A DNA stretch of 62,541 nt from JACQFK01 sp964619955. Its GTDB lineage: Bacteria; Planctomycetota; MHYJ01; JACPRB01. Below, in pieces: positions 1 through 7,553 of this stretch; position 1 is the first letter of the stretch; each line of letters begins with the position of its first letter. The stretch is from positions 1-62,541 of the forward strand of contig CAZUJF010000032.1 of NCBI GenBank assembly GCA_964619955.1, given 5' to 3'. The notes beneath the pieces are model-generated. The model was not told where the DNA came from, did no database searches, and worked only from the letters and a program-made list of their open reading frames with translations. The translations under genes and the position numbers were made by a program.

Positions 1-88
1 CCGGATAGGGCAATAATTTCCGGAAAAGCAGGGCAAGAATATCTGGAACCTGCAGGGTGTTTCCTACGGTCCAGGACGGGGGGAAGGG

Positions 89-104
89 TGGCATGGAGCT
101 TGCT
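89..104 (+). promoter_or_regulatory. sigma-54 promoter for Cys-rich lipoprotein gene
   Basis: TGGCAT-GGAGC-TTGCT matches the -24/-12 consensus TGGCAC-N5-TTGCW, with GG and GC separated by exactly 10 nt. The predicted start is near 115, leaving a leader of about 29 nt that contains a GAGGAAA ribosome site before the ATG at 144. One of a set of such promoters in the first 14.6 kb. Confidence 0.7.
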
Positions 105-143
105 CTCTGGTATAGTGTTCAAGGTATTTTTGAGAGGAAAGCC

Positions 144-344
144 ATGCGCAGACTGATGGGACTGGCACTGATGGGGTTGATGGCGGCGTGTGCGACGACG
201 GACTCGGGATCCATGCCTTGTGAAAGCTGCAAATACAAGGTGTCGGACATGAAGGCATCTCCTCCGAAGATTTATTGCAAAGTCGAAGGCAAGGAAATCG
301 ACTGCAAGACCAATCCTGCGGCCTGTCCGGGCTGCAAGAAGTAA
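144..344 (+). CDS. small Cys-rich lipoprotein, unknown function
   Basis: A 66-residue protein with a basic N-terminus, a short hydrophobic stretch and a lipobox (Leu-Met-Ala-Ala-Cys, Cys16), so it is predicted to be lipidated and held at the envelope. The mature part of about 50 residues has two CxxC motifs (PCESC and ACPGC) plus two further Cys, suggesting metal binding or disulfides. I do not recognise the family. The ATG at 144 is chosen over an in-frame ATG at 57 because GAGGAAA lies just upstream and because the sigma-54 promoter at 89-104 would start transcription near 115. The neighbours are stress genes with the same promoter type, so a role in envelope stress is an inference. Confidence 0.75.
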   Translation: MRRLMGLALMGLMAACATTDSGSMPCESCKYKVSDMKASPPKIYCKVEGKEIDCKTNPAACPGCKK

Positions 345-355
345 TCCCAGGTTTC

Positions 356-385
356 GGGCCGCGGGGGCTCCGGCTCCCGCGGCCC
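356..385 (+). terminator. GC-rich hairpin after the lipoprotein gene
   Basis: GGGCCGCGGG and CCCGCGGCCC form a 10-bp perfect stem around a short loop, 11 nt after the stop codon at 344. Only a weak T stretch follows, so termination may be inefficient. It overlaps the weak -24 element proposed for the next gene. Confidence 0.5.
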
Positions 386-395
386 GGAATTTGCT
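380..395 (+). promoter_or_regulatory. weak sigma-54-like site before CBS gene
   Basis: CGGCCC-GGAAT-TTGCT keeps GG and GC with 10-nt spacing but has C in place of the leading T and C for A. The predicted start would be near 406, only 2 nt before the ATG at 408, or 50 nt before the alternative ATG at 456. Weaker than the other sites of this type here. Confidence 0.35.
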
Positions 396-407
396 CCACG
401 TACCGTC

Positions 408-902
408 ATGAAGAGCCCGAAGACGCCCCCGACGACATCGTCCCGGCGGAAGTCGATGCTGGCCCGGGACCTCATGAGCCGGCCGTTGCGGCGGCTGACG
501 ACCGCCTCCACCGTCAAGGATGCGGCGGACTTCATGGTCCGCTGGAAGATCAGCGGCGCCCCGGTGATCGACGAGCATGGGCGCTGGGTGGGGGTCTTCA
601 CGATGCACGACATCGCCCGCCACATCCAGGATCGGCTGGTCCGCCGCAAGGGGAGGGTCGAGCGCACGCTCGAAAACCGCGAGGCGCCGGAGGCCGGCTT
701 CGACTGGCAGGGGTTCGAGAAGACCCCCGTGGCCGAGGTGATGAGTCCGGGCATGGTCACGGTCTTTCCGGAAGCCACGATGGACGAGGTGATCCGGAGC
801 CTGAACTCGCTCCCGATCCACCGCGTCTTCGTGCTGGACGAGAAGTCCGGCGAGCTCCTGGGCATCATCACGACACGCGACATCCTCCGCCGCCTGGCCT
901 GA
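408..902 (+). CDS. CBS-pair protein
   Basis: A 164-residue soluble protein made almost wholly of two CBS domains (about residues 18-75 and 105-163, opening with 'ARDLMSRPLRRL' and 'VAEVMSPGMVTV'). Such Bateman modules bind adenine nucleotides (AMP, ATP, SAM) and sense energy state. No catalytic domain is attached. The first 16 residues (Ser/Thr/Pro/Lys-rich) lie before the first CBS domain, and the ATG at 456 has a better purine-rich site (GGCGGAAG), so the true start may be 456. It sits between a Cys-rich lipoprotein and a converging receiver protein, and ends just before a long hairpin. A role in the stress island around it is inferred. Confidence 0.85.
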   Translation: MKSPKTPPTTSSRRKSMLARDLMSRPLRRLTTASTVKDAADFMVRWKISGAPVIDEHGRWVGVFTMHDIARHIQDRLVRRKGRVERTLENREAPEAGFDWQGFEKTPVAEVMSPGMVTVFPEATMDEVIRSLNSLPIHRVFVLDEKSGELLGIITTRDILRRLA

Positions 903-904
903 AT

Positions 905-928
905 CCGGACGAAAAGCCGGACGAAAAG
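905..928. repeat. tandem 12-nt direct repeat
   Basis: CCGGACGAAAAG occurs twice head to tail just after the CBS gene stop. The second copy runs into the 5' foot of the long hairpin at 924-989. Confidence 0.7.
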
Positions 929-989
929 CCAGACCAGACTGTCCGCTCTGGCTTATTGAAGCCAGAGCGGACAGTCTGGTCCGGCTTTT
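924..989. terminator. long hairpin terminator (family copy A)
   Basis: A 31-bp stem with one mismatch and an ATTG loop lies between convergent genes (CBS protein and receiver protein), with A-run and T-run feet (AAAAGCC / GGCTTTT), so it can act in both directions. The stem is far longer than normal intrinsic terminators. It shares words such as CAGACTGTC with four other hairpins at 5534, 12061, 19671 and 27492. Confidence 0.8.
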
Positions 990-992
990 TCT

Positions 993-1358
993 TCAGGCGG
1001 GGATGGCGCCGGCTTCGGTCTGAAGCAGCTTGCGGATCTGGGCGATTTCGAAGGGTTTGCTCAGCACTTCGCGCACCCCCAGCGACTTCAGGTGCTTCAC
1101 GATCGGATCGAAGGCGTAGGCCGTCAGGGCGATGACGCAGGTCATGGGGCTCCGCTTCAGGACTTCCGCCGCCAGCTCCACGCCGCTCACGCCGGGCATC
1201 CGCAGGTCGGTGATCACGGCGTCCACCCGGACGGATTCCATCAGCCGGAGGGCTTCCTCGGCGCTTCCCGCCGCCCGGACGTCGAAATCGCGCTTCAACC
1301 CCTCGGCCAGGGACCAGCGGATGAGCGGTTCGTCGTCCACCACCAGCACCGTCTTCAT
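993..1358 (-). CDS. stand-alone response regulator receiver protein
   Basis: A 121-residue single receiver (CheY-like) domain with no output domain. Visible are the acidic pair Asp8-Asp9, the phospho-acceptor Asp51 in 'VITDLRMPG', the conserved Thr79, and Lys101-Pro102. It would be phosphorylated by an unlinked histidine kinase and act through protein contacts. The start at 1358 has AAGGAGG 5 nt upstream and a consensus sigma-54 promoter at 1389-1404. It is divergent from the usp-rhodanese-usp operon. Because it lacks an AAA+ domain it cannot itself be the sigma-54 activator of this regulon. Confidence 0.9.
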   Translation of the reverse strand: MKTVLVVDDEPLIRWSLAEGLKRDFDVRAAGSAEEALRLMESVRVDAVITDLRMPGVSGVELAAEVLKRSPMTCVIALTAYAFDPIVKHLKSLGVREVLSKPFEIAQIRKLLQTEAGAIPA

Positions 1359-1388
1359 ACCCGCCTCCTTGGCCGACCCTAGAGCACG

Positions 1389-1404
1389 AGCAATGACTGT
1401 GCCA
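1389..1404 (-). promoter_or_regulatory. consensus sigma-54 promoter for the receiver gene
   Basis: Reading on the minus strand, TGGCAC-AGTCA-TTGCT is a full match to the -24/-12 consensus. The predicted start is near 1378, giving a 20-nt leader with AAGGAGG before the ATG at 1358. A half-site TCCGA lies at the usual enhancer distance, around 1445-1449. Confidence 0.8.
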
Positions 1405-1467
1405 TGGGTCGGAGGGGCCGGAGGGGCGGCACGAATGCTGAAGTTCCGACGTCCCGGGGGTGGAGCT

Positions 1468-1481
1468 GCGGGATTTTCCGG
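1468..1481. promoter_or_regulatory. candidate enhancer site, usp operon
   Basis: GCGGG-ATTT-TCCGG resembles the perfect GCGGA-N4-TCCGC palindromes at 8546 and 14562. It is centred at 1474.5, about 64 bp before the predicted sigma-54 start near 1539, the same spacing as the perfect copies. Degenerate at one base in each half. Confidence 0.5.
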
Positions 1482-1512
1482 AGCGGCCGGCGTTCTCCCG
1501 GCGGATGCGGCG

Positions 1513-1528
1513 TGGTACGCGGGTTGCT
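1513..1528 (+). promoter_or_regulatory. sigma-54 promoter for usp-rhodanese-usp operon
   Basis: TGGTAC-GCGGG-TTGCT differs from consensus by one base and keeps the 10-nt GG-GC spacing. The predicted start is near 1539. The leader contains GGGAGG at 1547-1552, which fixes the start codon at 1558. Confidence 0.7.
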
Positions 1529-1557
1529 CTCTCCTTCAGCATGATTGGGAGGTGGGC

Positions 1558-2415
1558 ATGTTGAAGAAGATCCTGCTGGCCTTGGACGGTTCGGAAAACG
1601 CCGAGCGCGCCCTTCCTTGGGTGAAGCGGTACGCGGGCCCGGAGCGGGCCCAGGTGGTCCTCTTCAGGGCCGTGGACACCGCCACGCTCGACAAGGAGTT
1701 CATCCCCAGCCAGATCGAGGATGCGCGGAACTACCTCCAACGCCTCGAGAAGGAGCTCAATTACGCGGGCATACCCGTGAAGGTCGTCGTTCGCCAGGGA
1801 CCTCCGGCGGAGAGCATCGTCCGCTGTGCGGCGGACGAGGGCTGCGAGATGATCCTCATGTGCACGCGTGGAGGCTCTCCGGTGCGGCACTGGGTCCTCG
1901 GGGGGGTCACGGACCGCGTGCTGCGCCTGAGCCCCGTGCCGGTGCTGCCGGTCTGCGCCCAGACCTCGCTGCCCAAGCAGGGCCGGGTGCGCCGGATCCT
2001 GATCCCCCTGGACGGCTCGAAACTGGCCGAGAGCGTGGTCCCCTGGGCGCGCAAGCTGGCCCGCTTCTTCAAATGCCGGGTGGTGTTCCTGCACGTGTAC
2101 CCCATGGGGGTCGCGGGCCTCAAGGTCTCCCATCAATCGCGCTACGACGCTCTGCGCCGGCGGGTGGACCAGCTGATCGAGGGCATGACCCAGGCGGGCG
2201 TGAAGTCGACGTTCAAGCTTCAGCGGGGGGACCCCGCGGAGCGGCTCCTGCGCTTCGCCGACCAGAACGATCTCATCCTGACGACCACCCATGGGTTCGG
2301 AGGGTTCAAGCGCCTGATTTTCGGCAGCGTGACCGAGAAGCTCATCCGGAACGCGACCGTTCCGGTGCTGGTGTACAAGACCGCCCGCCAGGCGGATCTG
2401 ACCGAGGCGTCATGA
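1558..2415 (+). CDS. universal stress protein, double Usp domain
   Basis: A 285-residue tandem of two UspA domains (about 1-140 and 148-280), each opening with a beta strand and 'LALDGSENAERA' or 'IPLDGSKLAESV'. The second domain ends with the ATP-binding type glycine pattern 'HGFGGFKRLIFGSVTEKL'; the first has a variant 'TRGGSPVRHWVLGGV'. Usp proteins bind ATP or form dimers and promote survival under starvation or low oxygen. The start at 1558 is 5 nt after GGGAGG. First gene of an operon with the rhodanese (15-nt gap) and another Usp, under a sigma-54 promoter. Confidence 0.92.
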   Translation: MLKKILLALDGSENAERALPWVKRYAGPERAQVVLFRAVDTATLDKEFIPSQIEDARNYLQRLEKELNYAGIPVKVVVRQGPPAESIVRCAADEGCEMILMCTRGGSPVRHWVLGGVTDRVLRLSPVPVLPVCAQTSLPKQGRVRRILIPLDGSKLAESVVPWARKLARFFKCRVVFLHVYPMGVAGLKVSHQSRYDALRRRVDQLIEGMTQAGVKSTFKLQRGDPAERLLRFADQNDLILTTTHGFGGFKRLIFGSVTEKLIRNATVPVLVYKTARQADLTEAS

Positions 2416-2430
2416 AGTGAAGGGGGTCCT

Positions 2431-3360
2431 ATGAGGAGCTTGCTTGCCGCCCTGCTGGCGGCCCTGATTCTGAACGGCGGGAAACCGGCGTCCGGCCGCA
2501 GCGGCGTGATGGTGGATCCCGAATGGCTCCAGGAGCATCTGGAGGACGGACAAGTGATCGTCCTCCATGTCGATTTCGGCCTGGACGCCGCCGATGCGCG
2601 GGGACGGCTTGAATACCTGGACGGCCATGTCCCCGGCGCCCGGCTCGTATCCTGGCACGAGATCGTGACGGCCCGCCAGGGCCTCGCCAACGAGATGCCT
2701 CCCGTGGAGGACCTGCTCTCGCTCATCCGCCGTCTCGGCATCGGCCCGGAACACACGATCGTGCTCTACGACACGGGATGGGGTCTCGAGGCGGCGCGGG
2801 CGTACGTGGCGCTCGACTACCTGGGCCTGGCGGGCAACGCCGTCATGCTGGACGGCCAGTGGAAACGCTGGTGGCGCGAGGGCCGGCCGGTCTCCCGGTT
2901 GCCGGCGGAGGTCGAGTCGACGTACACCCCCGCGCGGCTGCGCCCGGAAATCCTGATCGGGACGGCGGCCGTCCGGGATTGCGCCTGGCTCAGCGCGGAA
3001 TCCGAGGGCCGCATCGGGATCCTGGACGCCCGGCCCCTGGAGGAGTTCTGGGGCGAGCGGCCGGGGAAGGACATCCAGCGGCCGGGGCATATCCCCGGCG
3101 CCGCGAGCCTGCCCTGGCGGGAACTGCTCGGTGAGGCGAACCCCACCCTGAAGAGCGACGGGACGCTGCGGAAACTCTTCGAGGCGGCGGGCGCCGAGCC
3201 GGGGAAGCCGGTCGTGGTGTACTGCCGGACCGGCGTGCAGGCCTCCTGGCTCTACGTCGTGGCCCGGCACCTGGGCTACGAGAGGGTCTACCTGTACGAC
3301 GGCTCTTATGCCGAATGGAGCGCGCAGCCCGCGCTTCCCGTGCGCAACAAGTGGATGTGA
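2431..3360 (+). CDS. secreted tandem-domain sulfurtransferase (rhodanese)
   Basis: A 309-residue protein with an N-terminal signal sequence (about residues 1-22) followed by two rhodanese domains, the usual architecture of thiosulfate or 3-mercaptopyruvate sulfurtransferases. The C-terminal domain carries the active loop Cys265-Arg-Thr-Gly-Val-Gln; the N-terminal one is the inactive structural domain. It moves sulfane sulfur from a donor to a thiophilic acceptor such as cyanide or thiols, predicted outside the cytoplasm. It is flanked on both sides by usp genes with 11-15 nt gaps, so it is co-transcribed with them. The substrate cannot be told from sequence. Confidence 0.9.
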   Translation: MRSLLAALLAALILNGGKPASGRSGVMVDPEWLQEHLEDGQVIVLHVDFGLDAADARGRLEYLDGHVPGARLVSWHEIVTARQGLANEMPPVEDLLSLIRRLGIGPEHTIVLYDTGWGLEAARAYVALDYLGLAGNAVMLDGQWKRWWREGRPVSRLPAEVESTYTPARLRPEILIGTAAVRDCAWLSAESEGRIGILDARPLEEFWGERPGKDIQRPGHIPGAASLPWRELLGEANPTLKSDGTLRKLFEAAGAEPGKPVVVYCRTGVQASWLYVVARHLGYERVYLYDGSYAEWSAQPALPVRNKWM

Positions 3361-3371
3361 GGAAGAGGGTC

Positions 3372-4208
3372 ATGACGGAAAAGAAACTGAGCCTGCTGGT
3401 GCCGGTGGACGCCTCCCCGGAGTCCGAGTCGGTGCTGCCGATGCTGCTCCCGCTGCTTCGGGCGCGGCCCGCGGACGTCACGCTCCTTCAGGTCGTGCCC
3501 CGTGCGGAGGACGTGGGCGGCGCCCAGGCCCATCTGGAGGATTGCCGCGCCCGTCTGGCGGAGCAGGGGGTGTCCGCCCGGGGGCAGACCGTCTGGGGAC
3601 GCCCCGTGGAGCGCATCCTCGAAGCCGTCCGGCAGGGAGGGCATGACCTGATCGCCATGGGGACCCATGGCCGGCGGGGACGGGCCCGGCTCCTGCTCGG
3701 CAGCGTCGCGGAGGAGGTGGTCGCGGCCTCTCCGGTGCCGGTCCTGCTCTGCCGTCCGGACATCCGGCTCCGGGACTGGAAGCGGCTCCTGGTGCCGCTG
3801 GACGGGACGCCGGAGGCCGAACTGGCCTTGTCCGATGCGGTGCCGCTGGCCCGGGTGCTGGGGGCGACGATCCATCTGCTGCGGGTGCGCCTGGCGCTCG
3901 TCCACGAGGAGGGCTACCGCGGGATGCGGTATTGCACTCCGTGCGCGGATTCGAATCCCTACCTGGAGGGGGTGAGCGAACGGCTGGCGAAGGAGGGGGT
4001 CCTGACCCTCACCGAGCTTCGCGAGGGGCTGCCGGCGGAGGAGATCCTCAAGGCCGTCGAATGTCTGGACGTCGGATTGATCTGCCTGGCGACGGAGGGG
4101 GGGCCTTTGGCCGAGCGGAACGTGACGGCCGAACTGATCCGGCGCGCCGGCTGCCCGGTGCTCGTGCGCAAGCTCCTCAGCAAAAAAACCGCCCCGTGCA
4201 CCCCGTAG
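3372..4208 (+). CDS. universal stress protein, double Usp domain
   Basis: A 278-residue tandem Usp. The N-terminal domain begins 'LSLLVPVDASPESESV' and has the glycine motif 'THGRRGRARLLLGSVAEEV'. The second domain begins 'RLLVPLDGTPEAELAL' but its C-terminal motif is eroded ('TEGGPLAERNVTAELI'), so only the first half probably binds ATP. The ATG at 3372 follows a GAAGAGGG stretch. Last gene of the sigma-54 usp-rhodanese-usp operon and convergent with hpf, with 33 nt between the stops and no long hairpin. Confidence 0.9.
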   Translation: MTEKKLSLLVPVDASPESESVLPMLLPLLRARPADVTLLQVVPRAEDVGGAQAHLEDCRARLAEQGVSARGQTVWGRPVERILEAVRQGGHDLIAMGTHGRRGRARLLLGSVAEEVVAASPVPVLLCRPDIRLRDWKRLLVPLDGTPEAELALSDAVPLARVLGATIHLLRVRLALVHEEGYRGMRYCTPCADSNPYLEGVSERLAKEGVLTLTELREGLPAEEILKAVECLDVGLICLATEGGPLAERNVTAELIRRAGCPVLVRKLLSKKTAPCTP

Positions 4209-4241
4209 GGTGCCAGGGGCGGGAGCTTGGGCCGGCCTGGT

Positions 4242-4571
4242 TCAGGCCTCGTGTGTTTTGGTGAACCCCCGGCGGCGCTGGACATGGTCCTCGAGCCGTC
4301 GCGTGATCGCTTCAAAGGCGTCGCGAAGGGCGGTCTGGACGTCGAGTTTGTCCTCCTTGGTCACGACCAGCTCGGTGCCGGGCACGGTGAGGTCGACCTT
4401 CACCGCGTAGTGGCCCTTCTTGTGGTGACGGGTGGGGCCCTCGACCGTGACCCGGCAGCGGATGATGCCGTCGTAGTAGTGCTCCAAGTGGGCCGCTTTT
4501 TCGCGGATCTCCTCCTGGGCCGGACCGGTGAGGGCGATGTCCCTGAGAATGAGTTCGATGGGATTCTGCAC
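4242..4571 (-). CDS. hpf: ribosome hibernation promoting factor, short form
   Basis: A 109-residue HPF/YfiA-type protein of the S30AE family ('IELILRDIALTGPAQEEI', then the basic 'GPTRHHKKGHYAVKVDL' and 'DVQTALRDAFEAITRRLEDH'). It lacks the long-form C-terminal dimerisation domain. These proteins bind the 30S decoding region and store ribosomes inactive when energy is short. The start at 4571 has GAGGAGG upstream and a perfect sigma-54 promoter at 4604-4619. It sits between usp genes and is divergent from the next one. In enterobacteria hpf lies beside rpoN; here the link is through the promoter. Confidence 0.9.
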   Translation of the reverse strand: MQNPIELILRDIALTGPAQEEIREKAAHLEHYYDGIIRCRVTVEGPTRHHKKGHYAVKVDLTVPGTELVVTKEDKLDVQTALRDAFEAITRRLEDHVQRRRGFTKTHEA

Positions 4572-4603
4572 GATTCCTCCTCAAAAGTATCCGTGTAGGG
4601 GAG

Positions 4604-4619
4604 AGCAAAGGCTGTGCCA
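4604..4619 (-). promoter_or_regulatory. consensus sigma-54 promoter for hpf
   Basis: On the minus strand TGGCAC-AGCCT-TTGCT matches the consensus fully. The predicted start is near 4593, with a 21-nt leader carrying GAGGAGG before the ATG at 4571. Confidence 0.82.
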
Positions 4620-4641
4620 GCCGGGTCTCCGGGGGAGGCAG

Positions 4642-4656
4642 GCGGCTTTTTTCCGG
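4642..4656. promoter_or_regulatory. possible enhancer site upstream of hpf
   Basis: GCGGC-TTTTT-TCCGG is an imperfect relative of the GCGGA-N4-TCCGC palindrome with a 5-nt spacer. It is centred about 56 bp before the predicted hpf start, one helical turn closer than the other copies. Weak support. Confidence 0.3.
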
Positions 4657-4661
4657 GCGTT

Positions 4662-4675
4662 GCGCAGGATTCCCC
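4662..4675. promoter_or_regulatory. candidate enhancer site upstream of usp (4736)
   Basis: GCGCA-GGAT-TCCCC agrees with GCGGA-N4-TCCGC at 8 of 10 half-site positions. It is centred at 4668.5, about 65 bp before the predicted start near 4734, the same spacing as the perfect copies. Confidence 0.4.
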
Positions 4676-4707
4676 GGGGCGGGGGCTTTTCCCATGGCGC
4701 AGGCCCG

Positions 4708-4723
4708 TGGCCTGTCTCTTGCA
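4708..4723 (+). promoter_or_regulatory. sigma-54 promoter for usp (4736)
   Basis: TGGCCT-GTCTC-TTGCA has the invariant GG and GC at 10-nt spacing. The predicted start is near 4734, 2 nt before the ATG, and there is no Shine-Dalgarno sequence, so the transcript would be almost leaderless. Confidence 0.65.
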
Positions 4724-4735
4724 ACCTGAGTTTAC

Positions 4736-5533
4736 ATGCTGAAGAGAGTTCTGGTGCCCCTGGATGGATCGAAACTCGCCGAGGCGGTGCTGGGTCCGGT
4801 GGTGTCGCTGCTCGCGAAGACGGGCGGGACGCTGACCCTGCTGCATGCGGTGACGCCGGCGGAGCAGTTTGCGCTGAGCGCGCGGGAGTTCGTGCAGCGC
4901 GAGCGGCGTCACGCGGCGGCCTATCTGGCGCGGCTGGCGGAACGGCTGGCGGAGCAGGGCCCGGGGATCCAGGAACGGGTCGTGAACGGCGAGGCCTCGA
5001 AAGTCATCATCGCGGAGGCCAGGCGGAGCGGGGTGGATCTGATCGCGCTCTCGTCGCACGGCCGCAGCGGCATCCGCGAGTGGGCCTTCGGGAGCGTGGC
5101 GGAGCGGGTGCTCAGGGGGACGTCGCTCCCCGTGCTGGTGTTCCGGGGCCCCGTCCGGGGACGTTTCGTGATCCGGAAGCTCGCCGTCGCGCTGGACGGG
5201 AGCAGCGAGGCCATGGACATCCTGGGTCCGGCGGGTGAACTGGCCTCGACGCTGCAGGCCTCGGTCGTTTTGCTGCATGCGGGCGCGAAGCTGCCGGCCT
5301 CGGTGCAGGATGCGGCGCGCCGCCTGACGGCGCTAAGGATCCCCGTGGAACTGGGTCTGGTGAAGGGTCCGCCGGCGCCGGCGCTGCTGGCGGCGGCGCG
5401 AAAGGCCGGGGCGGACGTCCTGGCGCTCACCCCCTCCGCCCGCACCCGGAACGGCCGCCTCTTTTTCGGCAGCGTGGCCGAGTCCCTGCTCAAACAAGCC
5501 GACCTCCCGCTCCTCGTTCAGCACCCGTCGTAA
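4736..5533 (+). CDS. universal stress protein, double Usp domain
   Basis: A 265-residue tandem Usp. Domain 1 begins 'RVLVPLDGSKLAEAVL' and ends with 'SHGRSGIREWAFGSVAERVL', a good ATP-binding glycine motif. Domain 2 is shorter ('KLAVALDGSSEAMDIL') and its motif is 'PSARTRNGRLFFGSVAESLL', with the first glycines lost. No ribosome site precedes the ATG, and the sigma-54 promoter predicts initiation 2 nt upstream, so translation is probably leaderless. It is divergent from hpf. The stop codon directly abuts a 33-bp hairpin at 5534-5606. Confidence 0.9.
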   Translation: MLKRVLVPLDGSKLAEAVLGPVVSLLAKTGGTLTLLHAVTPAEQFALSAREFVQRERRHAAAYLARLAERLAEQGPGIQERVVNGEASKVIIAEARRSGVDLIALSSHGRSGIREWAFGSVAERVLRGTSLPVLVFRGPVRGRFVIRKLAVALDGSSEAMDILGPAGELASTLQASVVLLHAGAKLPASVQDAARRLTALRIPVELGLVKGPPAPALLAAARKAGADVLALTPSARTRNGRLFFGSVAESLLKQADLPLLVQHPS

Positions 5534-5606
5534 GACTCAACAAAACAGCCCGTCTGCTTTGTTGCCTTGTGCGGGCAACAAAGCAGACGGGCTGTTTTGT
5601 TGAGTC
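5534..5606. terminator. long perfect hairpin (family copy B)
   Basis: A perfect 33-bp stem with a 7-nt loop (TTGTGCG) begins at the base after the usp stop codon. The arm holds the words AACAGCCCGTCTG and CTTTGTTGCC. It lies between two same-strand genes (usp and nadE), so it should insulate nadE from upstream transcription. Related to hairpins at 924, 12061, 19671 and 27492. Confidence 0.85.
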
Positions 5607-5636
5607 CGGGCTTGAATGGGGAGGGGGTGGGGTGGG

Positions 5637-7553
5637 ATGATCGGCCGCATGGATTTCGGGGATTTCGGATATCTGCGCGTGGCGGCCGTCGTACCCCCCG
5701 TTCACCTCGCCGATCCGGCCGCCAATGCCGCCGACATCGTCGACTGGGCCCGCTCGGCCGCCTCCCGCGGCGCCTCCCTCGCCCTCTTTCCCGAACTCGC
5801 CGTCACCGGGTATTCCTGCGAGGATCTCTTTCAGTCCCGGGCCCTGCTGGACGGCGCTCGCGAAGGCCTCGCCCACATCGCCCGGGAGACCGCGGACCTG
5901 AATCTGGTCCTCGTGGTGGGCGCCCCGCTCCAGGCCCCCGACAGCCGCCTCTATAACTGCGCCGTCGTGCTCTCCGCGGGACAGATCCAGGGCGCCGTTC
6001 CCAAGGTCCATCTTCCCACCTACGGCGAATTCTACGAACGCCGCTGGTTCGCCTCCGGCGCGGGCGTGGATCTCGACCTGGGCGGCTTCCGCCTCTGTCC
6101 CCGGCAGCTGTTCCGGCGCGGGCCCGCCACCTTCGCGATCGAACTCTGCGAAGACCTCTGGGCCCCCATCCCCGAAAGCGGCGCCCACGCGCTCGCCGGC
6201 GCCACGCTGATCCTCAACCCCTCCGCCAGCAACGACTGGGTCACCAAGGCCGACTATCGCCGCGATCTCGTCCGCCAGCAGTCCGGCCGCCTCAACGCCG
6301 CCTACGCCTATGTCTCCTCCGGACCCATGGAATCCACCAAGGACGTCGTCTACGGCGGCCACGCGCTGATCGCGGAGAACGGCGCCCTCCTGCTGGAGAA
6401 CGAACGCTTCGAGCTCGAAGGGTCCATGATTCTCGAGGACCTCGACTTCGACCGCCTGGACCATGAGCGCGCCCGCAACAGCACGTTCGCGGCCTCGCCT
6501 CCGCCGCAGGGGTACCGCCGGACGGACCTGGGCCCCGGCCCCGCCCTCCCCGAGATCGGCCGCGAGTACAGCCGCACCCCCTTCGTCCCCGCCGACCCCG
6601 TCCGCGTCTCGGAGCGCGCGCAGGAGATCCTCGCGATCCAGTCCACCGGCCTCGCCCGCCGCCTGCTGGCCAGCGGATCAGAAGGCGCCGTATTGGGCAT
6701 CTCCGGCGGTCTGGACTCCACCCTCGCCGCCCTGGTCGCGGTCGAGGCGGCCAAGCGCCTGGAGCGTCCGCCCGCCATGATCCTCGCGGTCAGCATGCCC
6801 GGCCCCGGGACCACCGAGCGCACCCGCTCCGCCGCCTCGGCGCTGGCGCAGCGCCTCGGGCTCACTTTCCGCGAGATCCCCATCGGCCCCGCGGTCCAGC
6901 AGCACTTCAAGGACCTCGGCCACGACCCGGCCCGGCACGACGTGGTCTTCGAGAACTCCCAGGCCCGCGAACGCACCCAGCTGCTCTTCGACCTGGCGAA
7001 CAAACACAAGGGGATCGTCGTCGGGACGGGGGACATGTCGGAACTCGCCCTCGGATGGTGCACCTACAACGGCGACCACATGGCGAACTACGCGGTGAAC
7101 GTGTCCGTCCCGAAGACCCTCGTGAAACACCTGGTGTCGTGGTATGCCGGCCACGTGGCCGACGCCGAAACCCGGCAGGTGCTGGAGGGCATCCTCGCCA
7201 CGCCCATCTCCCCCGAACTGCTGCCCCCCGGGGCCGACGGTGAGATCACGCAGTCCACCGAGGCCGTGCTCGGCCCCTACGTCCTGCACGACTTCTTCCT
7301 CTACCAGCATCTCCGCTGGGGGGCGCGCCCCCGGAAGATCCTGGCCCTCGCCGCGCGGGCGTTCGCCGGGGAATTCACGGAGGACGAGATCCGCCGCCGG
7401 CTGAAGCTCTTCCTGGAGCGCTTCTACCGGCAGCAGTTCAAGCGGACCTGTCTGCCCCCGGGGCCCAAGGTCGGGAGCGTGAGCCTCTCGCCCCGGGGCG
7501 ACCTGCGGATGCCCGACGAGGTCGACCCCGGGGCCCTGATCGCGGAGCTTTAG
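5637..7553 (+). CDS. nadE: glutamine-dependent NAD+ synthetase
   Basis: About 638 residues, the long two-domain form. The N-terminal nitrilase-like glutaminase domain (about 1-290) shows the Glu/Lys/Cys triad context: 'ELAVTGYSCEDLF', 'KVHLPTYGEFYERRWF' and Cys171 in 'ELCEDLWAP'. The C-terminal synthetase domain has the ATP pyrophosphatase loop 'GISGGLDST' from residue 354. It converts deamido-NAD to NAD using glutamine. The ATG at 5637 is preferred over 5616 or 5649 because GGGGAGGGGG lies 9 nt upstream. No sigma-54 site is seen, and a long hairpin separates it from the usp gene. Its stop overlaps the converging usp gene by 4 nt. Confidence 0.95.
   Translation: MIGRMDFGDFGYLRVAAVVPPVHLADPAANAADIVDWARSAASRGASLALFPELAVTGYSCEDLFQSRALLDGAREGLAHIARETADLNLVLVVGAPLQAPDSRLYNCAVVLSAGQIQGAVPKVHLPTYGEFYERRWFASGAGVDLDLGGFRLCPRQLFRRGPATFAIELCEDLWAPIPESGAHALAGATLILNPSASNDWVTKADYRRDLVRQQSGRLNAAYAYVSSGPMESTKDVVYGGHALIAENGALLLENERFELEGSMILEDLDFDRLDHERARNSTFAASPPPQGYRRTDLGPGPALPEIGREYSRTPFVPADPVRVSERAQEILAIQSTGLARRLLASGSEGAVLGISGGLDSTLAALVAVEAAKRLERPPAMILAVSMPGPGTTERTRSAASALAQRLGLTFREIPIGPAVQQHFKDLGHDPARHDVVFENSQARERTQLLFDLANKHKGIVVGTGDMSELALGWCTYNGDHMANYAVNVSVPKTLVKHLVSWYAGHVADAETRQVLEGILATPISPELLPPGADGEITQSTEAVLGPYVLHDFFLYQHLRWGARPRKILALAARAFAGEFTEDEIRRRLKLFLERFYRQQFKRTCLPPGPKVGSVSLSPRGDLRMPDEVDPGALIAEL

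Noticed and set aside
1..88. TTTCCGGAAA palindrome as enhancer for the lipoprotein gene
   Set aside because: It is short, lies about 68 bp upstream of the -24 site and 93 bp from the start, and does not fit the constant spacing of the other sites; the window edge cuts the context.
868..2292. Long open frames on the opposite strand of real genes (here, 868-2292 minus)
   Set aside because: High GC gives many long shadow frames; these are rich in Arg, Gly, Pro and His and lack domains. The same holds for 49314-53603, 30885-33050 and others.
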